A stretch of 61,737 bases of DNA from Dehalococcoidia bacterium (lineage in GTDB: Bacteria > Chloroflexota > Dehalococcoidia > UBA2979), in assembly GCA_028279505.1 (NCBI GenBank), contig JANQNP010000122.1:1-61737 (forward strand), written 5' to 3'. Position numbers and translations under genes: made by a program. Under the pieces are notes generated by a model, which was not told the DNA's origin, did not search any database, and worked only from the letters and a program-made list of their open reading frames with translations. This document shows positions 8,536-17,659 of this stretch, in pieces (within the stretch, counting starts at the first letter, position 1; every line of letters begins with the position of its first letter).

Positions 8536-9027
8536 CTAGCGGGCCTGTGCTCGGTGGAGGTCGCGAGTGAGTTCGGCGTGGGCGAGGTGTTCGGCGGCGT
8601 GGCGGGCGGTGACCACGAGGACGGTGAGGACGGACTGTTCGCCGCGACGGGGGTGCTGGCGGGCTTCGGCGAGGATGGTCGCGTCGAGGGGGGCGAGGGC
8701 TTCTTCGATGCGGGGGCGGAGTGCGGTCCAGCGAGCGACGAGGCGGTCGGTGGAAGGGTCGTCGGTGGCGAACTCGGCTTCGCGCTCGCGAGGGGTGGGG
8801 CGGTCGACCTTCGCGACGGTGTAGAGGGTGTTGTCCTCGAGGTTCTCGAGTGTGTGGTGGGCGAGGGCGAGGACCGAGTTGGCCTCGGGGGCGCGTGGGC
8901 GCCAGTGGAGGGCGTCGGCGCCGCCGTCAGCCTCGAGGTCGCGGGCGACCTCGACGAGGCGGTCGACGGAGCTGGCGATCAGGCGCCAGACATCGGCCAG
9001 CTCGCGGGAGGCGAAGCTGGCTGACAT
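8536..9027 (-). CDS. DinB-like four-helix bundle protein
   Basis: A 163-residue mostly helical protein of the DinB/maleylpyruvate-isomerase-like type: WRPRAPEANSVLALAHHTL in the first half and HAAEHLAHAELTRDL near the C-terminus supply histidines placed as in the metal site of this fold. Such proteins often transfer thiols (mycothiol, bacillithiol), but many have no known function. It ends 33 nt after the stop of the same-strand upstream gene's region and could be the promoter-proximal neighbour of the CoA-transferase pair only if transcription reads through; the link is weak. Confidence 0.7.
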   Translation of the reverse strand: MSASFASRELADVWRLIASSVDRLVEVARDLEADGGADALHWRPRAPEANSVLALAHHTLENLEDNTLYTVAKVDRPTPREREAEFATDDPSTDRLVARWTALRPRIEEALAPLDATILAEARQHPRRGEQSVLTVLVVTARHAAEHLAHAELTRDLHRAQAR

Positions 9028-9060
9028 CGGTGGACTCGACCGGCCTCGGGAGGCGGGCCG

Positions 9061-10335
9061 CTAGAAGAGGACCTGCTCGGCGACGAGGTCGGCGATCTCG
9101 TCGGGGGTGAGGCCGAGGATGTCGGTCGCGACCTCGAAGGTGTGCTCGCCGAGGAGCGGGGAGTGGCGCGCCGGCTCGCAGGGGGTCTTCGAGAGCTTGA
9201 AGCCGGAGCCGTCCTGGGCGCGGAGGCCGGCCTCGGGGTGGTCGAGGTAGCGGAAGTAGCCGCGGTCGACCATCTGCTCGTCGGCGAGGACCTCGGTGGC
9301 GTTGAGGACGAGGCCGGCGGGGACGCCGGCCGCCTGGAGGGTGGCCTGGGCGGCTTCGCCGTCCTGGGGGCGCGCCCAGTCGGCGACGAGGGCGTCGAGG
9401 GCGTCCTCGTTCGCCTTGCGGTCGGCGAGGGTGGCGAAGCGGGCGTCGTCCGCCCACTCGGCGTGGCCGGTGGCGGCGGCGAGGGAGCGCCAGTGTTCCT
9501 CGGTGGTGCAGCCGATGGCGATCCAGCGGTCGGGACGCGGGTCGCCCTCGGCGGTCTGGCCGTCGGCGACCTGGTAGGCGCCGTGGGGGGCGGCGTAGTC
9601 GACGCGGTTGCCCTGCCGGACGTAGGCGCCGGCGCCGTTGACCTGCGCGAAGAGCGGGCCGGCGAGCGCGGCGACGGAGGATTCGAGCTGGGACATGTCG
9701 ATCATCTGGCCCTCGCCGGTGCGCCGCTTGTGAAAGAGAGCGGCGAGGAGCGCGGTGACGGCGTGGATGGGGTTGACGACGTAGTCGGTGTAGTTCGTGC
9801 CGACGCCGGCGGGCGGGTTGCCCTCGGAGCCGGCGAGGCCGTTGACGCCGCAGATGGTGCCGAGGATGGCGCCGAAGCCGCCGTACTCGGAGTGCGGGCC
9901 GGTCATGCCCTGCATGGGCTGGTACATGGCGATGATGCCGGGGTTGGCCTTGCTGACGGTGTCCCAGTCCATGCCGATCTGGCGGATCGCCCGGGGGGTG
10001 AAGTTGGTCATCATCATGTCGGCCCACTGGACGAGCTCGAGGCCGAGTTCGTGGCCGCGCTCGGTGGTGAGGTCGATGGTGACGCTCTTCTTGTCGGTGT
10101 TGAAGTTGTTGTAGTAGCCGGAGAGGTTGTAGCCGGCGGCGTCAGCCGGGCGGGGTTGGGCGACGCGAAGGCCGTCTGGGCGCTTCTCGGTTTCGACGCG
10201 GATGAGGTCGGCGCCCATGCCGGCGATCGTCCTCGTGGCGATGGGGCCGGCGCCGTACCAGGTGAGGTCGAGGAACTTCACGCCCTCGAGCAGGCGGGGT
10301 GTGGAGCCGTTGCTGCTGTGGCCGTTGGTCGTCAT
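9061..10335 (-). CDS. CaiB/BaiF family III CoA-transferase
   Basis: A 424-residue family III CoA-transferase, which moves CoA between carboxylic acids in the cytosol. Recognisable elements are the N-terminal LEGVKFLDLTWYGAGP, TEKRPDG, the NKKSV-like KKSVTIDL segment, the YTDYVVNPIHAVTALLAAL helix and the C-terminal PLLGEHTFEVATDILGLT motif. The ATG at 10335 was chosen because GAGGTGA lies 6 nt upstream; the frame is open further upstream. It is the second gene of a tandem pair with the CoA-transferase at 10377-11627, 41 nt apart, so the two probably act as a heteromer or on successive substrates. Confidence 0.93.
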   Translation of the reverse strand: MTTNGHSSNGSTPRLLEGVKFLDLTWYGAGPIATRTIAGMGADLIRVETEKRPDGLRVAQPRPADAAGYNLSGYYNNFNTDKKSVTIDLTTERGHELGLELVQWADMMMTNFTPRAIRQIGMDWDTVSKANPGIIAMYQPMQGMTGPHSEYGGFGAILGTICGVNGLAGSEGNPPAGVGTNYTDYVVNPIHAVTALLAALFHKRRTGEGQMIDMSQLESSVAALAGPLFAQVNGAGAYVRQGNRVDYAAPHGAYQVADGQTAEGDPRPDRWIAIGCTTEEHWRSLAAATGHAEWADDARFATLADRKANEDALDALVADWARPQDGEAAQATLQAAGVPAGLVLNATEVLADEQMVDRGYFRYLDHPEAGLRAQDGSGFKLSKTPCEPARHSPLLGEHTFEVATDILGLTPDEIADLVAEQVLF

Positions 10336-10376
10336 GCGATCACCTCGGTGGTCTCTGGGTCTCTGGATGGGGCGCG

Positions 10377-11627
10377 CTAGGCGTCCGCTGCCGCGGTCGC
10401 GCCGAGTTCGGCGAAGACCTCGTCGTTGTGTTCGCCCAACAGGGGGGCGGGGCGCCGCAGGGTGGAGGGCGTGCCGTGGAGCTGCCACTGCGGGCCGGGG
10501 TAGTGGAGGGTGACGCCGCGGCCGGGGTCCTCGAGATCCACGAACCAGTCGCGGGCGGCGAGCTGAGGGCTGTCGAGGATGTCCTGCGGGGTGCTGACCA
10601 TGCCGATCAGGACACGGCGGGCCTGGCCCTCCTGGTAGAGGTAGAGCTTGGGGTGCTTCTTACAGAACTCCCGGACGACGTCGCTCATGTGATCGAGCTT
10701 GTCCTGGAGCGGGGCGCGCTGCGCCTCGTCAGCCAGCGCGGCCATGATGAAGTTGGTGTTCATCTTCTCGGCGATGAAGGCGGTGTACTCGTCGCTGGTG
10801 AGGTCCTGGGCGTCGCCGGTGGCGTCCATCAAGCCGACGAGGCCGGGGAAGCCGGTGCCAGCGAAGCCGGAGGCCATCATGTAGATGTAGCCGTCTGCGG
10901 TTTCGTGGAGGCCGAGGCCGGGGATGTCGAGGCCGCGGGCGGGGACGCCTCGTTCGCGGTTCGTGCCGAGGATGTCGGCCTGCATCATCGCCGTTTCCTG
11001 CGACATCGACATGGCCTCTTGCATGGAGACCTCGACGGCCTGGCCCTCGCCGGTGGCCTGGTGATAGACGAGGGCGCCCATGATCCCGGCGGCGGCCTGG
11101 ATGGAGGCGGAGTGGTAGCCCTGCATGTCAGGGAGCTGCTCGGGCGGCCCCTCGGCCATGCCGGCGAGTTGCATGGTGCCGGAGACGGCGCAGCCGACGA
11201 TGTCGGAGTAGGCCCAGTTGGCGTGCGGGCCGCTCAGGCCGAAGCCGGTGATCGAGCAGTGGATGATGTCGGGCTTCACGGCCTCGAGGTCGGCGGTGGT
11301 GAGGTTGAGGGCGGCGGCTTCGTCGGCCTGCAGTGAGTCGATGACAACATCGGCGGTCTTCGCGAGCTCGAGGAACCGCTCGCGCCCGGCCGCGTCGGTG
11401 AGGTCGATGGTGACGCCTCGTTTGTTGGCGTTGAGGAGGAGGAACTGGAGGCCGGACTCGGGCTCGTCGACGCCGGGGAGGAAGGGGCCCCAGCGGCGGG
11501 CGGGATCGCCCTCGGGGGGTTCGACCTTGATGACGTCGGCGCCGAGGTCAGCGAGCATGCGGCCGGCGTAGTGGCCGATCGGTCCGCTCGCATCGAGAAT
11601 TCGCACGCCCTCGAGCGCCATCGCCAT
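10377..11627 (-). CDS. CaiB/BaiF family III CoA-transferase
   Basis: A 416-residue CoA-transferase of family III with the canonical N-terminus (LEGVRILDASGPIGHYAGRM), LGADVIKVEPPEGDPAR, NKRGVTIDL and the C-terminal RPAPLLGEHNDEVFAELG. ATG 11627 is preceded by GGAGGGAG. It leads a two-gene operon with its paralogue at 9061-10335. Tandem pairs of this family occur in degradation of carnitine-like, bile-acid-like or aromatic acids and in heteromeric succinyl-CoA transferases; the substrate here is not determinable. The nearby thiolase/DUF35 pair and LLM oxidoreductase support an acyl-CoA catabolic setting. Confidence 0.93.
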   Translation of the reverse strand: MAMALEGVRILDASGPIGHYAGRMLADLGADVIKVEPPEGDPARRWGPFLPGVDEPESGLQFLLLNANKRGVTIDLTDAAGRERFLELAKTADVVIDSLQADEAAALNLTTADLEAVKPDIIHCSITGFGLSGPHANWAYSDIVGCAVSGTMQLAGMAEGPPEQLPDMQGYHSASIQAAAGIMGALVYHQATGEGQAVEVSMQEAMSMSQETAMMQADILGTNRERGVPARGLDIPGLGLHETADGYIYMMASGFAGTGFPGLVGLMDATGDAQDLTSDEYTAFIAEKMNTNFIMAALADEAQRAPLQDKLDHMSDVVREFCKKHPKLYLYQEGQARRVLIGMVSTPQDILDSPQLAARDWFVDLEDPGRGVTLHYPGPQWQLHGTPSTLRRPAPLLGEHNDEVFAELGATAAADA

Positions 11628-11727
11628 GGGGACTCCCTCCGCTGGGCGGATTATGCCGGACGCAGGGGCGCGCGGTCTCGCGGAATCGAACGGGGTTCGA
11701 TATCGGGCGGGCGGTCCTACGACTCCG

Positions 11728-12225
11728 TTAGTGAATCTTGCGCGACATCAGGAGCGAGTCTCCGCGGTCCTCGTAGTCTTCGAAGCCGCACTTTCGGTAC
11801 AGGTGGATGGCGTGGTTGTCCTTCGAGACCATGAGGCTGATCGCTGGGATGCCGTCTTGCGTGGCCCGCTGAATCAGCCAATCAATCATCTGCTCGCCGA
11901 TGCCTTGCCGCCGATGGTCTCGATGCGTGCCCATGATCAGGGCAGGGATATCAGCGTCGATGTATCCGCGGATGAACTCGTCGTCTGTCCAATAGCGGTA
12001 CCAGGCCGCGCCCACTGGCTCTGAATCAAGCCAGGCAACGACGGCCGTGTCGCCATCCCTTGCGCCCCAATCAGCGAGGGTCTTCGTGACCTCGGGATCG
12101 GCGAATCCCGTCTCGAGAGATGGTGGATTGCCTTGAGCGATCGACCGCCAATAGACGGCCTCGAACAGCATCTCTCTCAGGAAGGGGAGAGCAGAGGGTC
12201 GTGATTCTCTGAGGTCTATCGTCAC
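11728..12225 (-). CDS. GNAT-family N-acetyltransferase
   Basis: A 165-residue single-domain GNAT with the acetyl-CoA pyrophosphate loop HRDHRRQGIGEQMIDWLIQR and the C-terminal NHAIHLYRKCGF strand-helix typical of RimI-like enzymes. The acceptor is unknown. Its base composition is visibly poorer in GC than its neighbours, with more A and T at third positions, and so is the ~200-base spacer upstream (12226-12419). This hints at recent acquisition. It is monocistronic. Confidence 0.88.
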   Translation of the reverse strand: MTIDLRESRPSALPFLREMLFEAVYWRSIAQGNPPSLETGFADPEVTKTLADWGARDGDTAVVAWLDSEPVGAAWYRYWTDDEFIRGYIDADIPALIMGTHRDHRRQGIGEQMIDWLIQRATQDGIPAISLMVSKDNHAIHLYRKCGFEDYEDRGDSLLMSRKIH

Positions 12226-12419
12226 GCGTGTCTCTTGTCGTCTCGAGATTCGGACCAGGGCGCTTCGGAAGCGCGGACCAGTGGGGCGTCGTTTGTACCA
12301 AGTTCGTCGGGATAGCCCTTCGTAGACCAGATCGTCCGCGAGGCGTGGGGCGGTGACCTCGTCGGGTCGCGCTCCCGCTAGTATTCAGTTCGCAGCAGTC
12401 CGACCGGCGAGGGGGCAAC

Positions 12420-13478
12420 GTGAAGCTTGGCGTCAGCATCGGGTATTCGGGTGCCGAGATGGGCATGCCGATCGAGTTCATCAAGGAAGCGGAAGCGCTT
12501 GGGTACGACTCGGTGTGGACAGCTGAGGCGTACGGTTCGGACGCGCTCACGCCGCTGGCGTTTATCGCGGCGCACACGAAGCACATTCGCCTCGGGACGG
12601 GGATCATTCAGCTGGCGGCGCGGACGCCGGCGAACGCGGCGATGTCGGCGCAGACGATCGACGCGCTGGCAGGTGGGAACCGGATGATCCTCGGGCTTGG
12701 GGTGTCCGGGCCGCAGATCGTGGAGGGCTGGTATGGGCAGCCGTGGGGCAAGCCGTACTGGCGCATCCGCGACTACGTTTCGATCATGAAGAAGATCTTC
12801 GCTCGCGAGGAGCCGGTGACGCACGAGGGGCGCGAGATCTCGCTGCCGTACACCGGCGAGGGCGCGATAGGCGTCGGCAAGCCGCTGATGTCGATCCTGC
12901 ACCCGAACCCGAACCTCCCGATCTGGCTGGGCAGCGGCGGGCCGGCGAACCTGCGGATGGCTGGTGAGCTGTGCGACGGGCTGCTCCCTCTGGGCTTCGT
13001 GCCGGCACGCATGCCCGAGTACCGGAAGTCGATCGAGGAGGGGTTCGCGAAGGCGGGCAAGACGAACGGCTGGGACACGTTCGAGATGCAGACCTCGGTG
13101 TCGGTGGAGATCACCGACGACGTGCGGGGGGCGCTACGGAAGCTGAAGCCGGGCGTCGCGCTGTACGTGGGCGGCATGGGTCACAAGAACCTGAACTTCC
13201 ACAAGAACCAGATGATCGAGCGCGGGTACGGCGAGGCGGCGGAGCGGATCCAGGAGCTGTACCTGGCCGGCCGCAAGGCAGAGGCGCTGGAAGAGGTGCC
13301 GGACGACTTCCTCGATGAGGGGGCGCTGGTGGGTCCGGTCGAGCGGATCAAGGAGCGATACCTCGCGTGGGCCGACTCCGGGATCACCGGGCTGACAGTT
13401 GGGACGCGCGACCCGGAGGTGCTGCGGCTGATGGCGGACCTCGCCGAGGTGCGGCCGCGCGAAGGTGCGGCCGTCTGA
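12420..13478 (+). CDS. LLM-class (F420-dependent) oxidoreductase
   Basis: A 352-residue luciferase-like monooxygenase-fold enzyme. The TIM-barrel pattern is clear: MKLGVSIGYSG, EAEALGYDSVWTAEAYG, HIRLGTGIIQL, LAGGNRMILGLGVSGPQ, and the LPIWLGSGGPANLRM strand that contacts the flavin phosphate. The pattern and length match F420-dependent members common in Actinomycetota and Chloroflexota, although FMN cannot be excluded. The GTG at 12420 has CGAGGGGG upstream. It is translationally coupled to the cobalamin adenosyltransferase gene by a 4-nt CTGA overlap, although the two functions are not obviously related. Confidence 0.9.
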   Translation: MKLGVSIGYSGAEMGMPIEFIKEAEALGYDSVWTAEAYGSDALTPLAFIAAHTKHIRLGTGIIQLAARTPANAAMSAQTIDALAGGNRMILGLGVSGPQIVEGWYGQPWGKPYWRIRDYVSIMKKIFAREEPVTHEGREISLPYTGEGAIGVGKPLMSILHPNPNLPIWLGSGGPANLRMAGELCDGLLPLGFVPARMPEYRKSIEEGFAKAGKTNGWDTFEMQTSVSVEITDDVRGALRKLKPGVALYVGGMGHKNLNFHKNQMIERGYGEAAERIQELYLAGRKAEALEEVPDDFLDEGALVGPVERIKERYLAWADSGITGLTVGTRDPEVLRLMADLAEVRPREGAAV

Positions 13479-14065
13479 GCGACCGGAAGATCTACACGCG
13501 GACCGGAGACGCCGGCGAGACCGGCCTGTTCGGCGGTCCGCGTGTGGCGAAGGACGACGCCCGGCTCGAGGCCTACGGGACGGTCGACGAGCTGAACTCG
13601 GTGCTCGGGGTGTGCGCGAGCGCCCTCCAGGGTGACGAGCAGCACTCCGATCTGGGCGAGTGGCTGACCGTGATCCAGTCGGCGCTGTTCGACATCGGCG
13701 GCGAGCTGGCGACGCCGGAGATCGAGGAGCGGATCGCGCAGGGGCAGCCGGTGGGGCCGCGCGTGAGCGACGAGGATGTGACTGGCCTCGAGGGGTGGAT
13801 CGACCGGCTGGATGAGGAGCTGGAGCCGCTGCAGCGGTTCATCCTCCCCGGGGGCGCGCCCGCGGCAGCGCACCTGCACCACGCGCGAACGGTGTGCCGC
13901 CGGGCCGAGCGGCGGGTGATCAGCCTCGGGCGTGACGCCGAGGTAGCGGGGCCAGTGGTGCGGTACCTGAACCGGCTGTCGGATCTGCTGTTCGCGATGG
14001 CGCGCGTGGTGAACGCGCGGGCGGGCGTCGAGGAACCGGAGTGGCTCGGGCGAGAAGCGCGCTAG
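13475..14065 (+). CDS. PduO-type cob(I)alamin adenosyltransferase
   Basis: About 196 residues of the PduO/MMAB family, which transfer the adenosyl group of ATP to cob(I)alamin to make adenosylcobalamin. The N-terminal KIYTRTGDAGETGLFGG and AYGTVDELNSVLGV motifs bind ATP, and RAERRVISL plus NRLSDLLFAMAR form the C-terminal active-site helices. No ATG, GTG or TTG precedes KIYTRTGD except a GTG at 13367 that would overlap the upstream gene by 112 nt. The best start is the CTG at 13475, 7 nt after AAGGTG and overlapping the upstream TGA, which fits the family's usual N-terminus. Its product is the light-sensing cofactor of the MerR-B12 regulator at 43511-44473. Confidence 0.92.
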   Translation: MSDRKIYTRTGDAGETGLFGGPRVAKDDARLEAYGTVDELNSVLGVCASALQGDEQHSDLGEWLTVIQSALFDIGGELATPEIEERIAQGQPVGPRVSDEDVTGLEGWIDRLDEELEPLQRFILPGGAPAAAHLHHARTVCRRAERRVISLGRDAEVAGPVVRYLNRLSDLLFAMARVVNARAGVEEPEWLGREAR

Positions 14066-14166
14066 CAGCACGGGGAACTTAGGCTTCTTACTGATGCGAT
14101 GGAAAGTGGGGCGCGTCTACAGTGGGCTGCGGTTAGCTACCAGACAGCCTCCTCTGCGAATCGCCT

Positions 14167-14652
14167 GTGACGCCTCAAGACCTCAACCTGCTCAAGTTCG
14201 CTCACCAAGAACTACGAACCCACTATCGACATATCGAAAGCAGGCGTTCGCAGCTCTTCGCCGCGATTGCCGCGTTGGTCGCTGCGGCCCTGGTCGTTGC
14301 CGCATCGGATCTTACCGCTGATGTAAGGCGGCAAGCCCTTCTCGGTGTTGGTATCGCCTGCGGTGCAGCGGCGTTGCTGACCTGGCGGGACCGATCGATT
14401 CTCCAACGCATTGAGCCACAACTGGATGCAATCGCGGACCAAGTCGGGAGAGAGAACCCGAGCATCCGACGCTGGCTCTCGACGAACACCCGAGAGATGG
14501 CGACGTCGCGGCGGACGTTGCTCGGTGAATGCTGGCGTTGGTTTTTTCGCGGGCAGACTATGGTGCCAGTCTTCCTAGCAGCAGCCGCAGTTGCACTGAT
14601 CGCCTTCGCGCTTTCTCCAGAGAGCTCGCCTCCCGTCACCGGCTGGGTCTGA
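14167..14652 (+). CDS. Small membrane protein of unknown function
   Basis: A 161-residue protein: a charged N-terminal helix (LKFAHQELRTHYRHIESRR), two adjacent transmembrane helices (about 30-75), a ~45-residue charged middle part and one C-terminal transmembrane helix (VPVFLAAAAVALIAFAL). The GTG start at 14167 has no good ribosome site, so the start is uncertain. Like the GNAT gene at 11728, it is less GC-rich than its surroundings and uses more A/T-ending codons, suggesting transfer. No family recognised. Confidence 0.65.
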   Translation: MTPQDLNLLKFAHQELRTHYRHIESRRSQLFAAIAALVAAALVVAASDLTADVRRQALLGVGIACGAAALLTWRDRSILQRIEPQLDAIADQVGRENPSIRRWLSTNTREMATSRRTLLGECWRWFFRGQTMVPVFLAAAAVALIAFALSPESSPPVTGWV

Positions 14653-14681
14653 TCGCCGGTTGATCGACGAGTTCGATCGCG

Positions 14682-15983
14682 TCAGCTGCCGCCGGCGATG
14701 GCGCCTTCGGTTTCGGCCTCGGGGTCTGGTTTGGCCTCGGGGGGTGGTGGGTAGGCGGTTGTCGAGGCGCCGCGGCCGGTGACGGAGAAGGCGAAGGCGG
14801 CGGCGAGGACGACGGCGACGATGGCGGCGCCCTCGATGGCGAGGACGGGGCGCTCGCCGATGCGGTCGGCGAGCATGCCGATGGGGAGGGCGGTCAGGCC
14901 CTGACCGCCCCAGGCGATCATGACCAGCGACATGACGCGGCCGAAGTATTCCTGGTCGGCTTCCATCATCAGCAGCGCGTTGTTGGTGAGCTGGAAGCCG
15001 GTGAGGCCGACGCCCATGAAGAAGACGGCGACGAGGGCGAGCGAAAGGCTCGGGACGATCGCGAGCGCGATGACGGCGAGGCCGAAGAGGACGCCGAGCG
15101 CGAACATCACCTTCGCCGCGTTGGGACCTCGGACGGAGCCGGCGACGAGGAGGCCAGTGACGAGGCCGCCGATGGCTTCGACGGTGAAGAGGAGGCCGAT
15201 GGTCTCTGAGGGCTGGTCGAGCTCGTTCTCGAGCAGTGCCGGCAGGACGGTGATGTACGGCATGCCAATGATGACGACAAGGACGAAGGCGAGGATGAGG
15301 ACGAGCAACCTCGGGCGGTCGCGTACGTGGCCGAGGCCGGCGGCGAAGTCGCCGGTGATCGATTTGCCGCTGGGGACGGGGCTGGAGGCGGGGAGCAGCG
15401 AGAGGGTGGCGACGACGGCGAAGAGGATGGCGCCCATGACGAGGTAGGTGCCGCCGGTGCCCGACCACGAGAGCGCGATCAGGCCGCCGGCGAGCATGGG
15501 GGAGACGACCCTGGAGAAGCCCATGGAGAGCTGGCTGAGCGCGACGGCGTTGGGGAGGAGGTCGCGGTCGACGAGCTCGCCGACGTAGGCCTGGCGGGTG
15601 GGGCCGATGAAGGAGAAGGAGACGCCCATGACGAAGGAGAGGGCGACGAGCATCCAGAGGCTGATGACGTCGGTAACGATGAGGACGCCGATGGTGGTGA
15701 AGCAGATACCGACGAGGCTCTGACCGAAGAGGAGTACGAGGCGCTTCGAGAGACGGTCGGCGAGGACGCCGCCGAGCGGGCCGATGAAGATCATGGCAAG
15801 GCCGCTGCCGAGCGCGACGATGCCGACGGCGGTGCTGTTTCCAGCGAGGTCGAAGGCGACGACGCTCTGGACGGTCCTGGTCATCATGAAGGCGAGGGTG
15901 GCGAGGGTGCTGCCCCACCAGAGGACGCGGTAGTCGCGCACCCTCAGGGCCTCGAATGTCGTTGCGTACCAGCGTGCGAGCAT
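14682..15983 (-). CDS. MFS transporter
   Basis: A 433-residue major facilitator with twelve predicted helices. The N-terminal WWGSTLATLAFMMTRTVQSV and the loop GPLGGVLADRLSKRLVLL (the conserved motif between helices 2 and 3) are those of the MFS_3 / enterobactin-exporter-like group, often drug or siderophore exporters. The ~40-residue C-terminal tail is acidic and cytoplasmic. ATG 15983 has AGGA 7 nt upstream. Substrate unknown; no operon partner. Confidence 0.9.
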   Translation of the reverse strand: MLARWYATTFEALRVRDYRVLWWGSTLATLAFMMTRTVQSVVAFDLAGNSTAVGIVALGSGLAMIFIGPLGGVLADRLSKRLVLLFGQSLVGICFTTIGVLIVTDVISLWMLVALSFVMGVSFSFIGPTRQAYVGELVDRDLLPNAVALSQLSMGFSRVVSPMLAGGLIALSWSGTGGTYLVMGAILFAVVATLSLLPASSPVPSGKSITGDFAAGLGHVRDRPRLLVLILAFVLVVIIGMPYITVLPALLENELDQPSETIGLLFTVEAIGGLVTGLLVAGSVRGPNAAKVMFALGVLFGLAVIALAIVPSLSLALVAVFFMGVGLTGFQLTNNALLMMEADQEYFGRVMSLVMIAWGGQGLTALPIGMLADRIGERPVLAIEGAAIVAVVLAAAFAFSVTGRGASTTAYPPPPEAKPDPEAETEGAIAGGS

Positions 15984-16426
15984 CGGATCATCCTAGGCCC
16001 TTCGGGCCCTATTGACGCTTCGCGCCTCGTGCGCTGGTTCGCGGAGCGGCGGCGGCACGATTACACGCGCAGCCTCGGAGGGCGCGCGTCGCGCGGGGGA
16101 GGAGGGGCGCGGGGCGAAGCCCCGCGGCGCTCGTTCTCTTCCCACCCACCCGCCCTCTGTCGAATTGAGAGGGTCGCGACGCCTCGCCCCTTCGGGGCGC
16201 CCTGCGGGACGGCGCCGCTCCCCTGTTCATTTCCGGGGATCTGCGCTCCCGCCCGTCGCGGCACGATCGCGCGGGCAGCCGACGCCCGGATGAAGGCGCG
16301 GGCCGTTCGAGGGGGTGACCACTCCCCTCGAGGGACCTGCGGGCTCGCTCGCTGATTCTGCTCAAAGGCCAGATCGACCCAAGCAACCTCAGAGGATCGA
16401 ATCGCCTCGAAGGGCGGGAGAGGCCG
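15984..16426. other. Intergenic region with a dispersed repeat copy
   Basis: No gene is seen in these ~440 bases between two same-strand transporter genes. They are filled with GC-rich palindromes, including the repeat copy at 16004-16200. Confidence 0.55.
16004..16200. repeat. Dispersed intergenic palindromic repeat, copy C
   Basis: Contains a CCC-TTCG-GGG-type hairpin near 16005, GACGCTTCGCG (16014-16024), an 8-bp hairpin CGCGGGGC-GAA-GCCCCGCG (16108-16126), then TCCCACCCACCCGCCC. The hairpin-plus-CCCACCC module matches copies B and D; the CCCTTCGGG...GACGCTTCGCG pair recurs at 32292-32322. Confidence 0.5.
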
Positions 16427-17659
16427 CTAGGTGAGGGTGGCGATGAGTTGGCCGCCGGCGGCGGCGACGAGGACGACGGCCCAGGCGGGGGTGCGCCAGG
16501 CGGCGAGGAGGGCGAAGGAGGCGAGGGCGAGGGCGAAGTCTTCGGGTTGGAGGATGGCGCTGGTCCAGACGGGGTCGTAGAGGGCGGCGACGAGGAGGCC
16601 GACGACGGCGGCTCCGACGCCTTTGAGGGCGGACTGGACGTCGGGGCGGGTGCGGAGGCGCTCCCAGAAGGGGAGGGTGCCGGCGAGGAGGAGGAAGGAA
16701 GGGATGTAGATGGCGCCGAGGGCGATGGCGGCGCCGGTCCAGCCGTTGGGCTGCGGGCCGGCGATGGCGCCGAGGTAGGCAGAGAAGGCGAAGAGGGGGC
16801 CCGGGACGGCCTGGGCAGCGCCGTAGCCGGCGATGAATTCGTCCTCACTGAGCCAACCAGGGGCAACGACCTCTGATTCGATGAGGGGAAGGACGACGTG
16901 ACCGCCGCCGAAGACGAGTGATCCGGCGCGGTAGAAGCTGTCGACGAGGGCGAGCGTCTGGGCGTCGGAGAGCTGCCGGGCGATCGGGAGGGCGATGAGG
17001 AGGCCGAAGAAGGCGATCCAGGCGACAGCGGCGACGCGGTTGCCGAAGCCGAGGCGGCGACGGGCGGCCTCGGTGGTGGTTTCGACGGCGGTGGGGAAGA
17101 GGCGCCAGCCGATGGCGGCGCCGGCGACGATGACGAGGACCTGCGTGAGGGCGGTGCGCTCGATGAGGACGACGGTGGCGGCGATGACGGCGAGGGTGAT
17201 GCGCTCGCGGTCGGGGGTGAGGTTGCGCGCCATGCCCCAGACGGCGTTGGCGACGACGGCGACGGCGGCGATCTTCAAGCCGGCGAGCCAGCCGGCGTCT
17301 GAGAGGTCGAACTCCTCGACGGCGAGTCCGAAGACGACGAGGGCGATCGCGGAAGGGGCAGTGAAGGCCGCCCACGCCGCGAAGCCGCCGAGCCAGCCGG
17401 CGCGAAGGGCGCCGACGGAGATGCCGACCTGGGAGCTGGCGGGGCCGGGGAGGAACTGGCAGAGGGCGACGAGGTCCGCGTAGGCGGCGTCGTCGAGCCA
17501 GCGGCGGCGGTTGACGTATTCGTCGCGGAAGTAGCCGAGGTGGGCGACGGGGCCGCCGAAGGAGGTGAGGCCTAGTCGCAGCGCGACGAGGAACACTTCG
17601 ATGACGCTGCCGCGTTCGGGCCGCGCTGCCGCGCCGGGCTGTGGGGTGGGAGTGGTCAT
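16427..17659 (-). CDS. chrA: Chromate transporter, two CHR domains
   Basis: About 410 residues made of two homologous CHR domains in one chain, the long-chain ChrA form. Each begins with a typical motif: FLVALRLGLTSFGGPVAHLGYF with LCQFLPGPASSQ in the first, and LVDSFYRAGSLVFGGGHVVLP with GYGAAQAVPGPLFAFSAYLG in the second. ChrA exports chromate from the cytoplasm, though some members move other oxyanions. ATG 17659 starts a short hydrophilic leader; a GTG 15 nt upstream is also possible and neither has a clear ribosome site. No chromate reductase lies nearby. Confidence 0.92.
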   Translation of the reverse strand: MTTPTPQPGAAARPERGSVIEVFLVALRLGLTSFGGPVAHLGYFRDEYVNRRRWLDDAAYADLVALCQFLPGPASSQVGISVGALRAGWLGGFAAWAAFTAPSAIALVVFGLAVEEFDLSDAGWLAGLKIAAVAVVANAVWGMARNLTPDRERITLAVIAATVVLIERTALTQVLVIVAGAAIGWRLFPTAVETTTEAARRRLGFGNRVAAVAWIAFFGLLIALPIARQLSDAQTLALVDSFYRAGSLVFGGGHVVLPLIESEVVAPGWLSEDEFIAGYGAAQAVPGPLFAFSAYLGAIAGPQPNGWTGAAIALGAIYIPSFLLLAGTLPFWERLRTRPDVQSALKGVGAAVVGLLVAALYDPVWTSAILQPEDFALALASFALLAAWRTPAWAVVLVAAAGGQLIATLT

